Translations under genes and position numbers: made by a program
Notes under the pieces: generated by a model
Seen by the model: only the letters and a program-made list of their open reading frames with translations
Told to the model about the DNA's origin: nothing
Database searches by the model: none
Shown here: one piece after another, positions 1-5,854 of the stretch
How the letters are laid out: each line of letters starts with the position of its first letter
Position numbering within the stretch: position 1 is the first letter of the stretch
NCBI GenBank assembly: GCA_002495645.1
Contig: DAGF01000108.1
Location: 1-7,839 of the forward strand
Source: Euryarchaeota archaeon UBA549
Lineage (GTDB): Archaea; Thermoplasmatota; Poseidoniia; Poseidoniales; Poseidoniaceae
Direction of reading: 5' to 3'
DNA length: 7,839 nt

Positions 1-494
1 ATGGTGTAGCCGACCATGCCCATGTTGGCGGTCAACTTGGCGATGCCTTGGTAGCGAACGGTGTCGGAAGCACCGGCGAAGTCGCCGGTACCGTCCATGG
101 CGGCCATGATGTGGGCACCGATGGCGCCGTCCTGTCCGTAGAAGGTGTCGTAGTTGTGGTTCTTGCCTGAAGCAGCAGCGAACCCAGCAAGCGTGCGGAA
201 GGAACCGTCGCTCTTCTCGGCGTTCTTGCCGTTGGTGTAGATGTTCTTTGCTTCATCCCAGTTGCTGTCAGATGCAGCGGTCTTGATGTCGCAAAGGTCT
301 TGCATCAACGAGCGGTGATTGTCGACGTCCGATGCGTAGGTGTAACCCGCATCGGAGGCATCGAGGAAGGCGGGTTTCGCCTCTTCCGTCTCGTCGGTCG
401 TTTCGTCTTCTGTGCCGATGCATCCTGCCATAGCGGCGATCAACATCAACAGTGCTAGCGTCATTCCTTTGATTGATTTTGTCTTCAATTCCAT
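1..494 (-). CDS. FEA1-like secreted lipoprotein (N-terminal part, cut by window edge)
   Basis: The reading frame is open from an ATG at 494 to the left edge, giving 164 residues without a stop, so the C-terminus is missing. A basic start (K4, K6, K9) and a hydrophobic stretch (about 11-23) end in a lipobox, MAGC, with the lipidated Cys at residue 25. A Thr/Asp/Glu-rich linker (28-40) typical of surface-anchored archaeal lipoproteins follows. The mature part has a YASDVDNH segment (53-60), a NGKNAEKSDGSFRTLAGF segment (88-105) and many Asp, His and Tyr residues. From memory, the 'NGKN..KSDG..RTL.GF' pattern is typical of FEA1-related proteins, the family of the algal iron-assimilation protein FEA1 and phytotransferrin ISIP2a; I could not run a search. 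The start is supported by GGAGGG (minus strand, 507-502) 7 nt before the ATG and by a TATA box about 45 bp upstream. The inferred role is binding iron or another metal at the outer face of the membrane. The double operator upstream suggests metal-responsive repression. Being a lipoprotein CDS is secure; the family is moderately sure. Confidence 0.8.
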   Translation of the reverse strand, partial: MELKTKSIKGMTLALLMLIAAMAGCIGTEDETTDETEEAKPAFLDASDAGYTYASDVDNHRSLMQDLCDIKTAASDSNWDEAKNIYTNGKNAEKSDGSFRTLAGFAAASGKNHNYDTFYGQDGAIGAHIMAAMDGTGDFAGASDTVRYQGIAKLTANMGMVGYT

Positions 495-509
495 GTTCAA
501 ACCCTCCGG

Positions 510-526
510 TTTAGGGCACCCTAAAA
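510..526 (-). promoter_or_regulatory. Palindromic operator A over the lipoprotein transcription start
   Basis: Read on the minus strand this is TTTTAGGGTGCCCTAAA: a perfect 7+7 inverted repeat around a 2-bp centre. The same 17 bases occur on the plus strand at 542-558. It lies about 25 bp downstream of the TATA box, so it should cover the transcription start of the lipoprotein gene. The TTAGG/CCTAA half-sites resemble boxes of DtxR/IdeR-class metal-dependent repressors, though the known bacterial box is longer (19 bp). The palindrome is seen directly; the repressor family is inferred. Confidence 0.75.
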
Positions 527-534
527 GCCCCAAG

Positions 535-541
535 TATATAA
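535..541 (-). promoter_or_regulatory. TATA box (box A) of the lipoprotein gene
   Basis: The minus strand reads TTATATA, close to the archaeal box-A consensus TTTATATA. Counting about 25 bp downstream puts the start of transcription near 512, which leaves a leader of roughly 18 nt that still contains the GGAGGG ribosome-binding site. The box sits in the gap between operators A and B. Confidence 0.7.
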
Positions 542-559
542 TTTTAGGGTGCCCTAAAA
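542..559 (+). promoter_or_regulatory. Palindromic operator B abutting the TATA box
   Basis: The plus strand reads TTTTAGGGTGCCCTAAAA, a perfect 8+8 inverted repeat around a TG centre. It starts directly next to the TATA box and covers the place where TFB would contact the BRE of the minus-strand promoter. Its centre is 33 bp from that of operator A, about three helical turns, so two bound dimers would lie on the same DNA face with the TATA box between them. This suits a repressor that excludes TBP/TFB and polymerase. The A-run at 556-560 is also a T-run on the minus strand downstream of the tRNA and could serve as its oligo-T terminator. Confidence 0.75.
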
Positions 560-597
560 ATTAGTTTTGATGGACGCACGACTCAAGCAGCAAGCGG

Positions 598-673
598 TGG
601 TAGTCCCTCCCGGATTCGAACCGAGGTCGGAGGAACCAGAATCCTCCATGATGGACCGCTACACTAAGGGACT
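598..673 (-). tRNA. tRNA-Gln (anticodon CTG), CCA encoded
   Basis: The minus strand folds as a full cloverleaf. The acceptor stem is AGTCCCT/AGGGACT (7 bp, A1-U72). The D arm starts GTGT with a nine-base loop containing GG. The anticodon stem is GAGGA/TCCTC with loop TTCTGGT, so the anticodon is CTG and reads the Gln codon CAG. The variable region is four bases (CGAC). The T stem is CTCGG/CCGGG with loop TTCGAAT. The discriminator is A (601) and CCA is encoded at 600-598. No intron is present. The D stem is weak: one G-U, two Watson-Crick pairs and a U-U opposition. Archaea usually make Gln-tRNA by mischarging with Glu and amidation by GatDE. A weak AT-rich stretch (701-707) sits at about the right distance for a TATA box. 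Confidence 0.93.
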
Positions 674-711
674 GTGGTCGTGCGAAAGCCGTCGCCTTCT
701 TCAATTCAGCG

Positions 712-731
712 GTCTGAAAAGAGGCTCAGAC
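712..731. repeat. Short inverted repeat at the 3' end of the small membrane-protein gene
   Basis: GTCTGA (712-717) and TCAGAC (726-731) form a perfect 6-bp stem with an 8-base loop. One arm includes the stop codon of the minus-strand gene at 726-920. No strong T-run follows on the minus strand after the stem, so it is at best a weak transcription-end or mRNA 3'-end signal and may be chance. Confidence 0.3.
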
Positions 732-920
732 GGTGGCGAATCGAAACAGCACCTTGGAGACCCAGGACAACATCATGATGATCATGAACGAAGCCAGAGC
801 ATACTTGGCCCACGGCCGTGCAGGTTTGGTTTCGGGCCACAAATCCACGCCCATGGCCTCGGCCTGGGCGACCAATTCGGCCAACTCGGCAAGGTGTTCC
901 TCCACCGAGTCATGAGCCAT
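726..920 (-). CDS. Small single-pass membrane protein, 64 aa, unknown function
   Basis: I do not recognise a family. The 64-residue product starts MAHDSVEEHL, has a short amphipathic acidic helix (about 6-23, with a LAELAEL repeat), a Pro-containing turn (29-36) and one hydrophobic segment (about 38-59, rich in Met, Ile and Leu), and ends just after it with the basic K56 and R60. This is the shape of a C-terminally anchored protein with most of its mass in the cytoplasm. The start at 920 was chosen although the frame is open further upstream: a TATA-like element lies 20-27 bp ahead, so the message would be leaderless, and there is no Shine-Dalgarno sequence. Longer forms would run into the divergent Nudix gene. 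It is followed on the same strand by tRNA-Gln 52 bp later. It is a plausible real gene but could be mispredicted. Confidence 0.6.
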   Translation of the reverse strand: MAHDSVEEHLAELAELVAQAEAMGVDLWPETKPARPWAKYALASFMIIMMLSWVSKVLFRFATV

Positions 921-938
921 GCTTGTGGTTCTGGCCCG

Positions 939-946
939 TTTTATTT
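939..946 (-). promoter_or_regulatory. TATA-like element for a leaderless small gene
   Basis: The minus strand reads AAATAAAA, about 23 bp from the ATG at 920, which is the spacing expected if transcription starts at the A of the start codon. It is the only clearly AT-rich patch in the 100-bp divergent region 921-1020. Read on the plus strand (TTTTATTT) it could also serve the Nudix-MBL gene with a leader of about 50 nt. An alternative for the plus gene is TTTGAAA at 992-998. Confidence 0.4.
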
Positions 947-1020
947 GAATCCGACGCCACCCAAGAACCCCAAACCTCGCCTTCACAAGGCTTTGAAAGG
1001 TCGGTGGTTGAGGCGGTTGT

Positions 1021-2529
1021 ATGAGTGAGGTCCCCGAAGGCGTCGACGTGGTCTCACGTGCCCGTGGAGCGCCACGCCCCACCGCCACCATGACGCTGAC
1101 TCGTGATGGCCCGGAAGGTGTTGAAGTCCTTCTGGGCTTGCGAGCGAAAACCATGCGCGCCTTCCCGAACTACTGGGCCTTTCCCGGAGGCGGGGTTTCA
1201 TCGGTTGACCGTGCTGCGGTTGAAGCCATTCCGGCTTTAGCCGGTCCAGAAGCGGCCTCCATCGCCTGCATCATGCGAGAAATGAGTGAGGAACTCGGCC
1301 TCCTGCCGTCCGGTGCTGGAGCGGTCGCTCTTGAACCAACAGCGCGCCTTGCCATCGTCAAAGACAAGAAACAGTGGCTACCCCTCGCTCTTGAGGGGGC
1401 CTTCCCGGTCGAACGCACACACATTCAAACCCTCAGTCATCGCATCACGCCGCCCTTCGGTCCGGTGCAATTTGACAACGCCTTTCTTCACCTCCACCTT
1501 GGGGACTGGACCAACGTCCCCGACATCGATTTGGAACCTCAAACGGAATTCACCGAGGTCATGTGGGCCAAACCCGTTGATATCCTCGTACGATGGAAAG
1601 CCCACGAGATCAAGGTCGCCCCGCCGGTGGTCACCTTGCTGATGGAAATCGAGCGTACGCTTGAGCGCTGTGAGCGAGACATGAACAAAGCGGCCAGTGA
1701 TATTGCTGAACGGCTCCCGGGCCGTCGCTCCATTCTTTTTGCCCACGGCGTGGAAGTGGTGCCCATCAAAACCGCCACCCTTCCTCCCGCAGACCACACC
1801 AATTGCTACCTCGTGGGCGACCCCGATGGTGATTTTGTTCTTGTTGACCCTGCTGTTCGCATGCGCGAAGACATGGAGGCGTTGGCCACGGCGGTTGACC
1901 GCCATCGTGGAGACCTCATCGCCGTGTTGTTCACGCACAGCCACAGCGACCATCTCGCCGACATGTCACTCCTGAAGGAAGCCTTTGATGTCCCGGTCTG
2001 GGGCAGCGAGTACACCGCTCGCTCCGTACCCTGTGAGCGGATTCTCACCGATGGCGAACAGTTGAGACTCGGCGAGCAAACGTGGACGGTGCTCATCACG
2101 CCCGGACACCACCCCGGTCATGTGTGTTTGTTCAGCGATGCCGGCCTGGTCGCTGGCGATATGGTGGCCGGCATCGGCACCATCCTCATCCCCCCTCACA
2201 CGGGCGACATGAACGAGTACATCGAGCAGCTTGAACGACTCAAGGCACTCAAGCCACACTTGGTTTTCCCAAGCCACGGTCCCGTCATTGCCATTCCCGA
2301 CCGATTGATTGAGTACTACATCACCCACCGAATGGCTCGCCATGACCGTGTGCTCGATGCTGTGCGAGAAGGTGTCAGCCACCTCCAAGACATCGCCGCT
2401 CACGCCTACGCCGACACGCCCGATGCACATCCAGGTCTTGCTGTTGACCAAACGCTCTCACATTTGCTCGCTCATCAAAAAGCAGGCAATGTCAAACAAC
2501 TCAAAGCCGAGTGGCAAATGGTGGAATGA
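1021..2529 (+). CDS. Nudix hydrolase / metallo-beta-lactamase (LACTB2-like) fusion protein
   Basis: The 502-residue protein joins two hydrolase domains. Residues 18-215 are a Nudix domain of the NUDT8/NUDT19 (RP2p) kind. FPGGG (54-58) is followed by an insertion of about 20 residues, then the catalytic helix REMSEELGL (86-94), with the metal-binding glutamates of REXXEE present. Relatives of this class cleave CoA or related nucleotide diphosphates. Residues 235-500 are a metallo-beta-lactamase fold closest in pattern to LACTB2: THSHSDH (305-311), TPGH with His363, Asp380 in AGD, and His419 in SHGP, so a complete two-metal site. The C-terminal helical segment has THRMARHDRVL (435-445), like the LACTB2 tail. 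Human LACTB2 is a single-strand RNA endonuclease; whether this one cuts RNA or a thioester or CoA product is open. The start at 1021 has GAGG 7 nt upstream, and the Nudix first strand begins near residue 20, so later ATGs are too short. The stop overlaps the start of the next gene. Confidence 0.88.
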   Translation: MSEVPEGVDVVSRARGAPRPTATMTLTRDGPEGVEVLLGLRAKTMRAFPNYWAFPGGGVSSVDRAAVEAIPALAGPEAASIACIMREMSEELGLLPSGAGAVALEPTARLAIVKDKKQWLPLALEGAFPVERTHIQTLSHRITPPFGPVQFDNAFLHLHLGDWTNVPDIDLEPQTEFTEVMWAKPVDILVRWKAHEIKVAPPVVTLLMEIERTLERCERDMNKAASDIAERLPGRRSILFAHGVEVVPIKTATLPPADHTNCYLVGDPDGDFVLVDPAVRMREDMEALATAVDRHRGDLIAVLFTHSHSDHLADMSLLKEAFDVPVWGSEYTARSVPCERILTDGEQLRLGEQTWTVLITPGHHPGHVCLFSDAGLVAGDMVAGIGTILIPPHTGDMNEYIEQLERLKALKPHLVFPSHGPVIAIPDRLIEYYITHRMARHDRVLDAVREGVSHLQDIAAHAYADTPDAHPGLAVDQTLSHLLAHQKAGNVKQLKAEWQMVE

Positions 2530-3566
2530 AGATGGGAAAGCGTGTTGTCATCACCAAAGCCGGTGGAGTATCCGCCATTACCTCGCAACCCATGGAAGCG
2601 CCAGCCCCCGGTGAAGGGGAAGTCCGAATCAAAGTGGCCTACGCCGGTATCAATTTTGCAGATTTGCTCATGCGAATGGGCTTCTATCAGCCCCGACCAG
2701 CCTTCCCTTTCACCCCCGGTTACGAAGCCAGTGGGGTCATTGATGCCATTGGCCCCGGTGTGTCCGGTTTTGAGGTCGGCCAGCGCGTCGTTGTTGCCAT
2801 GCGTAACGGTGGCCAAGCCAGCTATGTTCTCTCCTCGGTCGACCGCGTCGTTCCACTTCCCGATGGCCTGTCCCTCCAAGCAGCCGCATCCACGCCCGTT
2901 ACCTACATGACGGCCCATCACATGCTTCACCACCTCGGCCATCTGCGTCCTGATGACAAAGTGCTCGTTCACGGTGGTGCAGGAGGCGTGGGAACCGCTG
3001 CCTTGCAACTCTGCAAGTGGGCGGGACTGCAACAGGTTTGGGCAACGTCATCCAAATCAAAACATCACATCATCGAACAGTATGGAGCACGCCCCATCGA
3101 CCGCCACAACGAGGATTTCGTCGCCATCGTCAAGACAGAGACCGACGGCAAAGGCGTTGACCACGTCTTGGATCCCATCGGGGGAGATAACCTCCGACGA
3201 AGCCTTTCCTGTCTTGCTGAAGGTGGTCGGCTCTACACCTACGGTTTGTCAGCGGCGGCGCCGTCTGGAAAGCGGTCCTTGTTGAAGGCCTTCTTCGCCT
3301 TGCGGAAAACACCGAAATTTGATGCCCTCCGCTTGATGACGAGAAACCGCGCGGTGTTCGGCGTCCACATGGGCACCTGGTCCGACGAAGCGGTCATGCA
3401 CAGCCAACTTGCTCGCATCGTGGAGGGGATTGAAACCGGCCATTTGGAGCCAATAGTTGGTCGTGTTTTTGACGCAGAAGACGTGCAGGCTGCACATCAG
3501 TACATTCACGACGCGAAGAACATTGGAAAGGTCTTGTTGAAGTTCGAGGATGTGGGCGAGGAATAG
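2526..3566 (+). CDS. VAT-1-like zinc-independent quinone oxidoreductase (MDR family)
   Basis: The product is a 346-residue medium-chain dehydrogenase/reductase of the quinone oxidoreductase branch. The N-terminal GroES-like domain has GINFADLLMR (41-50) and TPGYEASGV (63-71). The Rossmann domain carries the NADPH loop HGGAGGVG (149-156), and VDHVLDPIGG (211-220) follows. The zinc-ligand cysteines of alcohol dehydrogenases are absent, as usual in this branch. The segment NRAVFGVHMG (274-283) and the ending KNIGKVLL (331-338) closely match what I recall of vertebrate VAT-1. The likely reaction is NADPH-dependent reduction of a quinone or enone; the substrate is unknown. The ATG at 2526 overlaps the preceding TGA as ATGA, with GGTGGA just ahead, so translation is probably coupled to the Nudix-MBL gene. 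A GTG at 2511 in the same frame is possible but less likely. Coupling suggests the two act in one catabolic or detoxification step. Confidence 0.88.
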   Translation: MKMGKRVVITKAGGVSAITSQPMEAPAPGEGEVRIKVAYAGINFADLLMRMGFYQPRPAFPFTPGYEASGVIDAIGPGVSGFEVGQRVVVAMRNGGQASYVLSSVDRVVPLPDGLSLQAAASTPVTYMTAHHMLHHLGHLRPDDKVLVHGGAGGVGTAALQLCKWAGLQQVWATSSKSKHHIIEQYGARPIDRHNEDFVAIVKTETDGKGVDHVLDPIGGDNLRRSLSCLAEGGRLYTYGLSAAAPSGKRSLLKAFFALRKTPKFDALRLMTRNRAVFGVHMGTWSDEAVMHSQLARIVEGIETGHLEPIVGRVFDAEDVQAAHQYIHDAKNIGKVLLKFEDVGEE

Positions 3567-3592
3567 CATTTGATAGGTGAGATGGCCCTGAA

Positions 3593-3630
3593 ACCTTCAT
3601 CACACCTCGGCGCTTGGAATCGATGAAGGT
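3593..3630 (+). promoter_or_regulatory. Inverted repeat that could mask the rqcH ribosome-binding site
   Basis: ACCTTCATC (3593-3601) and GATGAAGGT (3622-3630) are a perfect 9-bp inverted repeat with a 20-base loop. The loop can add a CC/GG pair inside (3605-3606 with 3616-3617). The 3' arm ends in AAGGT and overlaps the Shine-Dalgarno-like GGTGGA (3628-3633) just before the ATG at 3637. In the transcript the stem would hide the ribosome-binding site. No T-run follows, so a terminator is unlikely. The repeat is seen directly; the regulatory role is inferred. Confidence 0.5.
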
Positions 3631-3636
3631 GGAACC

Positions 3637-5796
3637 ATGAAGAAGGCCATGTCCGGGTTTGACCTTCGCGTGATGGCACGCGAACTGGACGCCCTGAAGG
3701 GAGCCTACGTGAAGAAAGCCTACATGCCCCATTACGAGCAAATCGTGCTTCGTGTCAATCCAAAAGAAGCGGACCAGCGAGACATCGTGTTTGTCCGTGG
3801 CGCCCGCATTTACACTTCACAGCGGGACCGCCCCATGCCCATGACGCCGCCTCCGTTTGCCATGGTCTTGCGGAAGCACCTGCGCAACGCCCGACTGACC
3901 GGGGTGAGGCAAGTGGGCTTTGACCGCGTGCTGGCGTTTTCTTTTGACACCAAAAACGGGGAGCGAACCCTCTACGTGGAAGTGTTTCGGGATGGAAACA
4001 TCATTCTGGTTGACCAAGAAGGTGTGATCATCCAACCGCTGACCCATGCATCCTATGCTGGTCGAACCCTGAAGAAAGGGGTTGAGTATGCACCTCCACC
4101 TCCTGCGATGGACCCCTACCAACTCGATGAGGCAGCCCTGCAGGCCCTCCTCAACGACTCCGACCGCGACCTCGTTTCCACCCTCGGCGGGAAGGTCAAT
4201 TTGGGCGCCACCCACGCCAATGCGGTCTGCGCTGTTGCGAAGCACGAGCCCAATTCTCCGACGCAAGAAGCCGATGCAACCGTCGTTTACGCAGCCCTTC
4301 AGACGTTGCTATCTCAACTGGATAACAGCGACAAGGGCCATCTCGTTCTCAAATTGCGGGAGGATGATGCCGACCCTTGGAGCCCCGTCTATGAGGGATT
4401 GACAGCGAGTGAGCAACAGGTTTGGCTGGCTGATCGCTCGGTCGAAGCAACGCCGATTCTCCTCCCACAACACGCCGACATGCCCCAAGTAAGTTTTCCA
4501 TCACTTTGTGAGGCCATCGACACTTGGAAAGGAACGCACGATGCCCATGCTTTGCAACGACGAGAAGAGGAGCGATTTGAGCAAGCCGGACCAGGGCGGG
4601 GACAATCGACTGAAGTGGAGCGTTTGGAGCGCCGGAAGGCGCAGCAGGAAAAGGCACTGGCAGGCTTTTCGGAAAAAATCGAGAAACAACAACGGCTTGG
4701 TCATCTGATTCAGGAACATTGGAGCCACGTCGAGGGCCTGCTTGAACAAACCAAAGAAGCCGTTGAACGAGACGGTTGGAGCCCCGTGCGAAAAGCCATC
4801 AAAGGCATCCCCTGGATTGTCAGCGCTGCTCCCGCTGAGCGGACCATCACGGTCGTTCTTCCCGATGAAGAGGGGGAAGCAAAGGGCCCTCAGGTGTTGC
4901 TGGAACTCGACGCCACCGTCCACCAAAATGCGCAGCGCTATTTTGAGTCGGCTCGCAAACAGAAGAACAAGACCTCGGGTGCGGTGCAAGCCCTTGGGGA
5001 GACCGAACGCAAGCTCAAGCGAGCACGAAAGAACGAAGCCAAACAGAAGGCCAGCGGGAAACTCAATCGTCTCAAGCGCAGCAAACGTATGTGGTTTGAA
5101 CAGCATCGCTGGGGAATGGTCGAAGGCGGGCACCTCATCGTAGGAGGAAAGGACGCCAAAGGCAACGACGCTGTCGTCAAAAAACACCTCTCGGGCGAAG
5201 ACATGTACCTCCACGCCGACCTCCACGGCGCCCCCTCGTGCAGTTTGCGAGCCAGCCAAGGGTTTGCCCTTGAGGAACGCCGGCCAACGCACCTTCCGAC
5301 CGACATTCCCGCTTACCGCCTGGTGGACAAATTGGAGACGCCCACGCTTGACGAACAGAAACTCCAGCAGGCAGCCGTGCTGGCGCTCTCGTGGAGTCGG
5401 GCATGGAATGGAGGTGGCGCCCATGGCACGGTCTATAGCGTCAAACCCGCCCAAGTTTCCAAATCTGCCCAGACCGGGGAATTCGTCGGCAAGGGTGCTT
5501 TCGTGATTCGCGGCCAACGAACATGGTACAAGGACATGGATGTCCGCATCGGTATCGGTATCATCGCCGTCAACGGTGTGCCAATGGTGGTGACGGGTAC
5601 GCCCGAGCACATCCAAAACATGTGCCCTCGCCATGCCATTTTGACCCCGGGCATGACCAAGAAAGATCAACTCGCCAACAAAATTTACCGCAACACCGGA
5701 CTGTCAACCGATGACTTACTCGCCGTGCTGCCCGGCGCCTGCGATGTGGTTGAGGAGTACGGCATACTCACGCCGCCATCTTCCGAAGAAGAGTGA
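3637..5796 (+). CDS. rqcH: RqcH/Rqc2/NEMF-family ribosome quality-control protein (NFACT)
   Basis: The 719-residue product is an archaeal NFACT protein, the homologue of eukaryotic Rqc2/NEMF and bacterial RqcH. These bind the peptidyl-tRNA-obstructed large ribosomal subunit after a stall and recruit tRNA to add C-terminal tails. NFACT-N spans about 1-170: MSGFDLRVMARELD (5-18) with Asp9, and VGFDRVLAF (93-101) with the Asp96-Arg97 pair matching the D98/R99 tRNA-binding pair of yeast Rqc2. A helix-hairpin-helix-like part follows at about 170-205 (LGGKVNLGATHANAV). Two coiled-coil stretches (about 305-380 and 430-485, rich in Lys, Glu and Arg) form the M arms. NFACT-R spans about 488-630: RWGMVEGGHLIVGGKD and MYLHADLHGAPS (523-534). 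The C-terminal part holds LTPGMTKKDQLANKI (669-683) as in archaeal members. Length is normal for archaea. The ATG at 3637 has GGTGGA ahead and gives the usual MK..MSSFD-type start. It lies 70 bp after the oxidoreductase gene and may be co-transcribed or driven separately. Confidence 0.93.
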   Translation: MKKAMSGFDLRVMARELDALKGAYVKKAYMPHYEQIVLRVNPKEADQRDIVFVRGARIYTSQRDRPMPMTPPPFAMVLRKHLRNARLTGVRQVGFDRVLAFSFDTKNGERTLYVEVFRDGNIILVDQEGVIIQPLTHASYAGRTLKKGVEYAPPPPAMDPYQLDEAALQALLNDSDRDLVSTLGGKVNLGATHANAVCAVAKHEPNSPTQEADATVVYAALQTLLSQLDNSDKGHLVLKLREDDADPWSPVYEGLTASEQQVWLADRSVEATPILLPQHADMPQVSFPSLCEAIDTWKGTHDAHALQRREEERFEQAGPGRGQSTEVERLERRKAQQEKALAGFSEKIEKQQRLGHLIQEHWSHVEGLLEQTKEAVERDGWSPVRKAIKGIPWIVSAAPAERTITVVLPDEEGEAKGPQVLLELDATVHQNAQRYFESARKQKNKTSGAVQALGETERKLKRARKNEAKQKASGKLNRLKRSKRMWFEQHRWGMVEGGHLIVGGKDAKGNDAVVKKHLSGEDMYLHADLHGAPSCSLRASQGFALEERRPTHLPTDIPAYRLVDKLETPTLDEQKLQQAAVLALSWSRAWNGGGAHGTVYSVKPAQVSKSAQTGEFVGKGAFVIRGQRTWYKDMDVRIGIGIIAVNGVPMVVTGTPEHIQNMCPRHAILTPGMTKKDQLANKIYRNTGLSTDDLLAVLPGACDVVEEYGILTPPSSEEE

Positions 5797-5854
5797 GTGC
5801 GAGAACGAATCACGAACCCAATGCCTTCATGACTTCGACGGCGGTGGCCACATC

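Noticed and set aside
510..559. The two palindromes read as a CRISPR-like or transposon-end repeat pair
   Set aside because: There are only two copies, each self-complementary, with a TATA box between them and no nearby transposase or cas gene; a promoter operator explains them better.
712..731. Intrinsic terminator between the small gene and tRNA-Gln
   Set aside because: The 6-bp stem is not followed by a T-run on the minus strand, so termination here is not supported.
567..1028. Long plus-strand open frame crossing the tRNA gene
   Set aside because: It runs antisense through tRNA-Gln and the small membrane-protein gene and resembles no protein family; it is a by-product of GC-rich sequence.
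921..1154. Upstream extension of the small membrane-protein frame to 142 aa
   Set aside because: The added N-terminal part is Arg/Pro-rich antisense of the Nudix gene, and the promoter-like element sits right for the ATG at 920.
4501..5670. 389-codon minus-strand open frame inside rqcH
   Set aside because: It is antisense to a well-recognised NFACT protein and shows no domain; long shadow frames are common at this GC content.
5711..5854. Longer ArsC-like form starting inside rqcH
   Set aside because: The extra 48 residues overlap the rqcH end in another frame, and the family starts at the MRFYHNPRC segment with its own ribosome-binding site.
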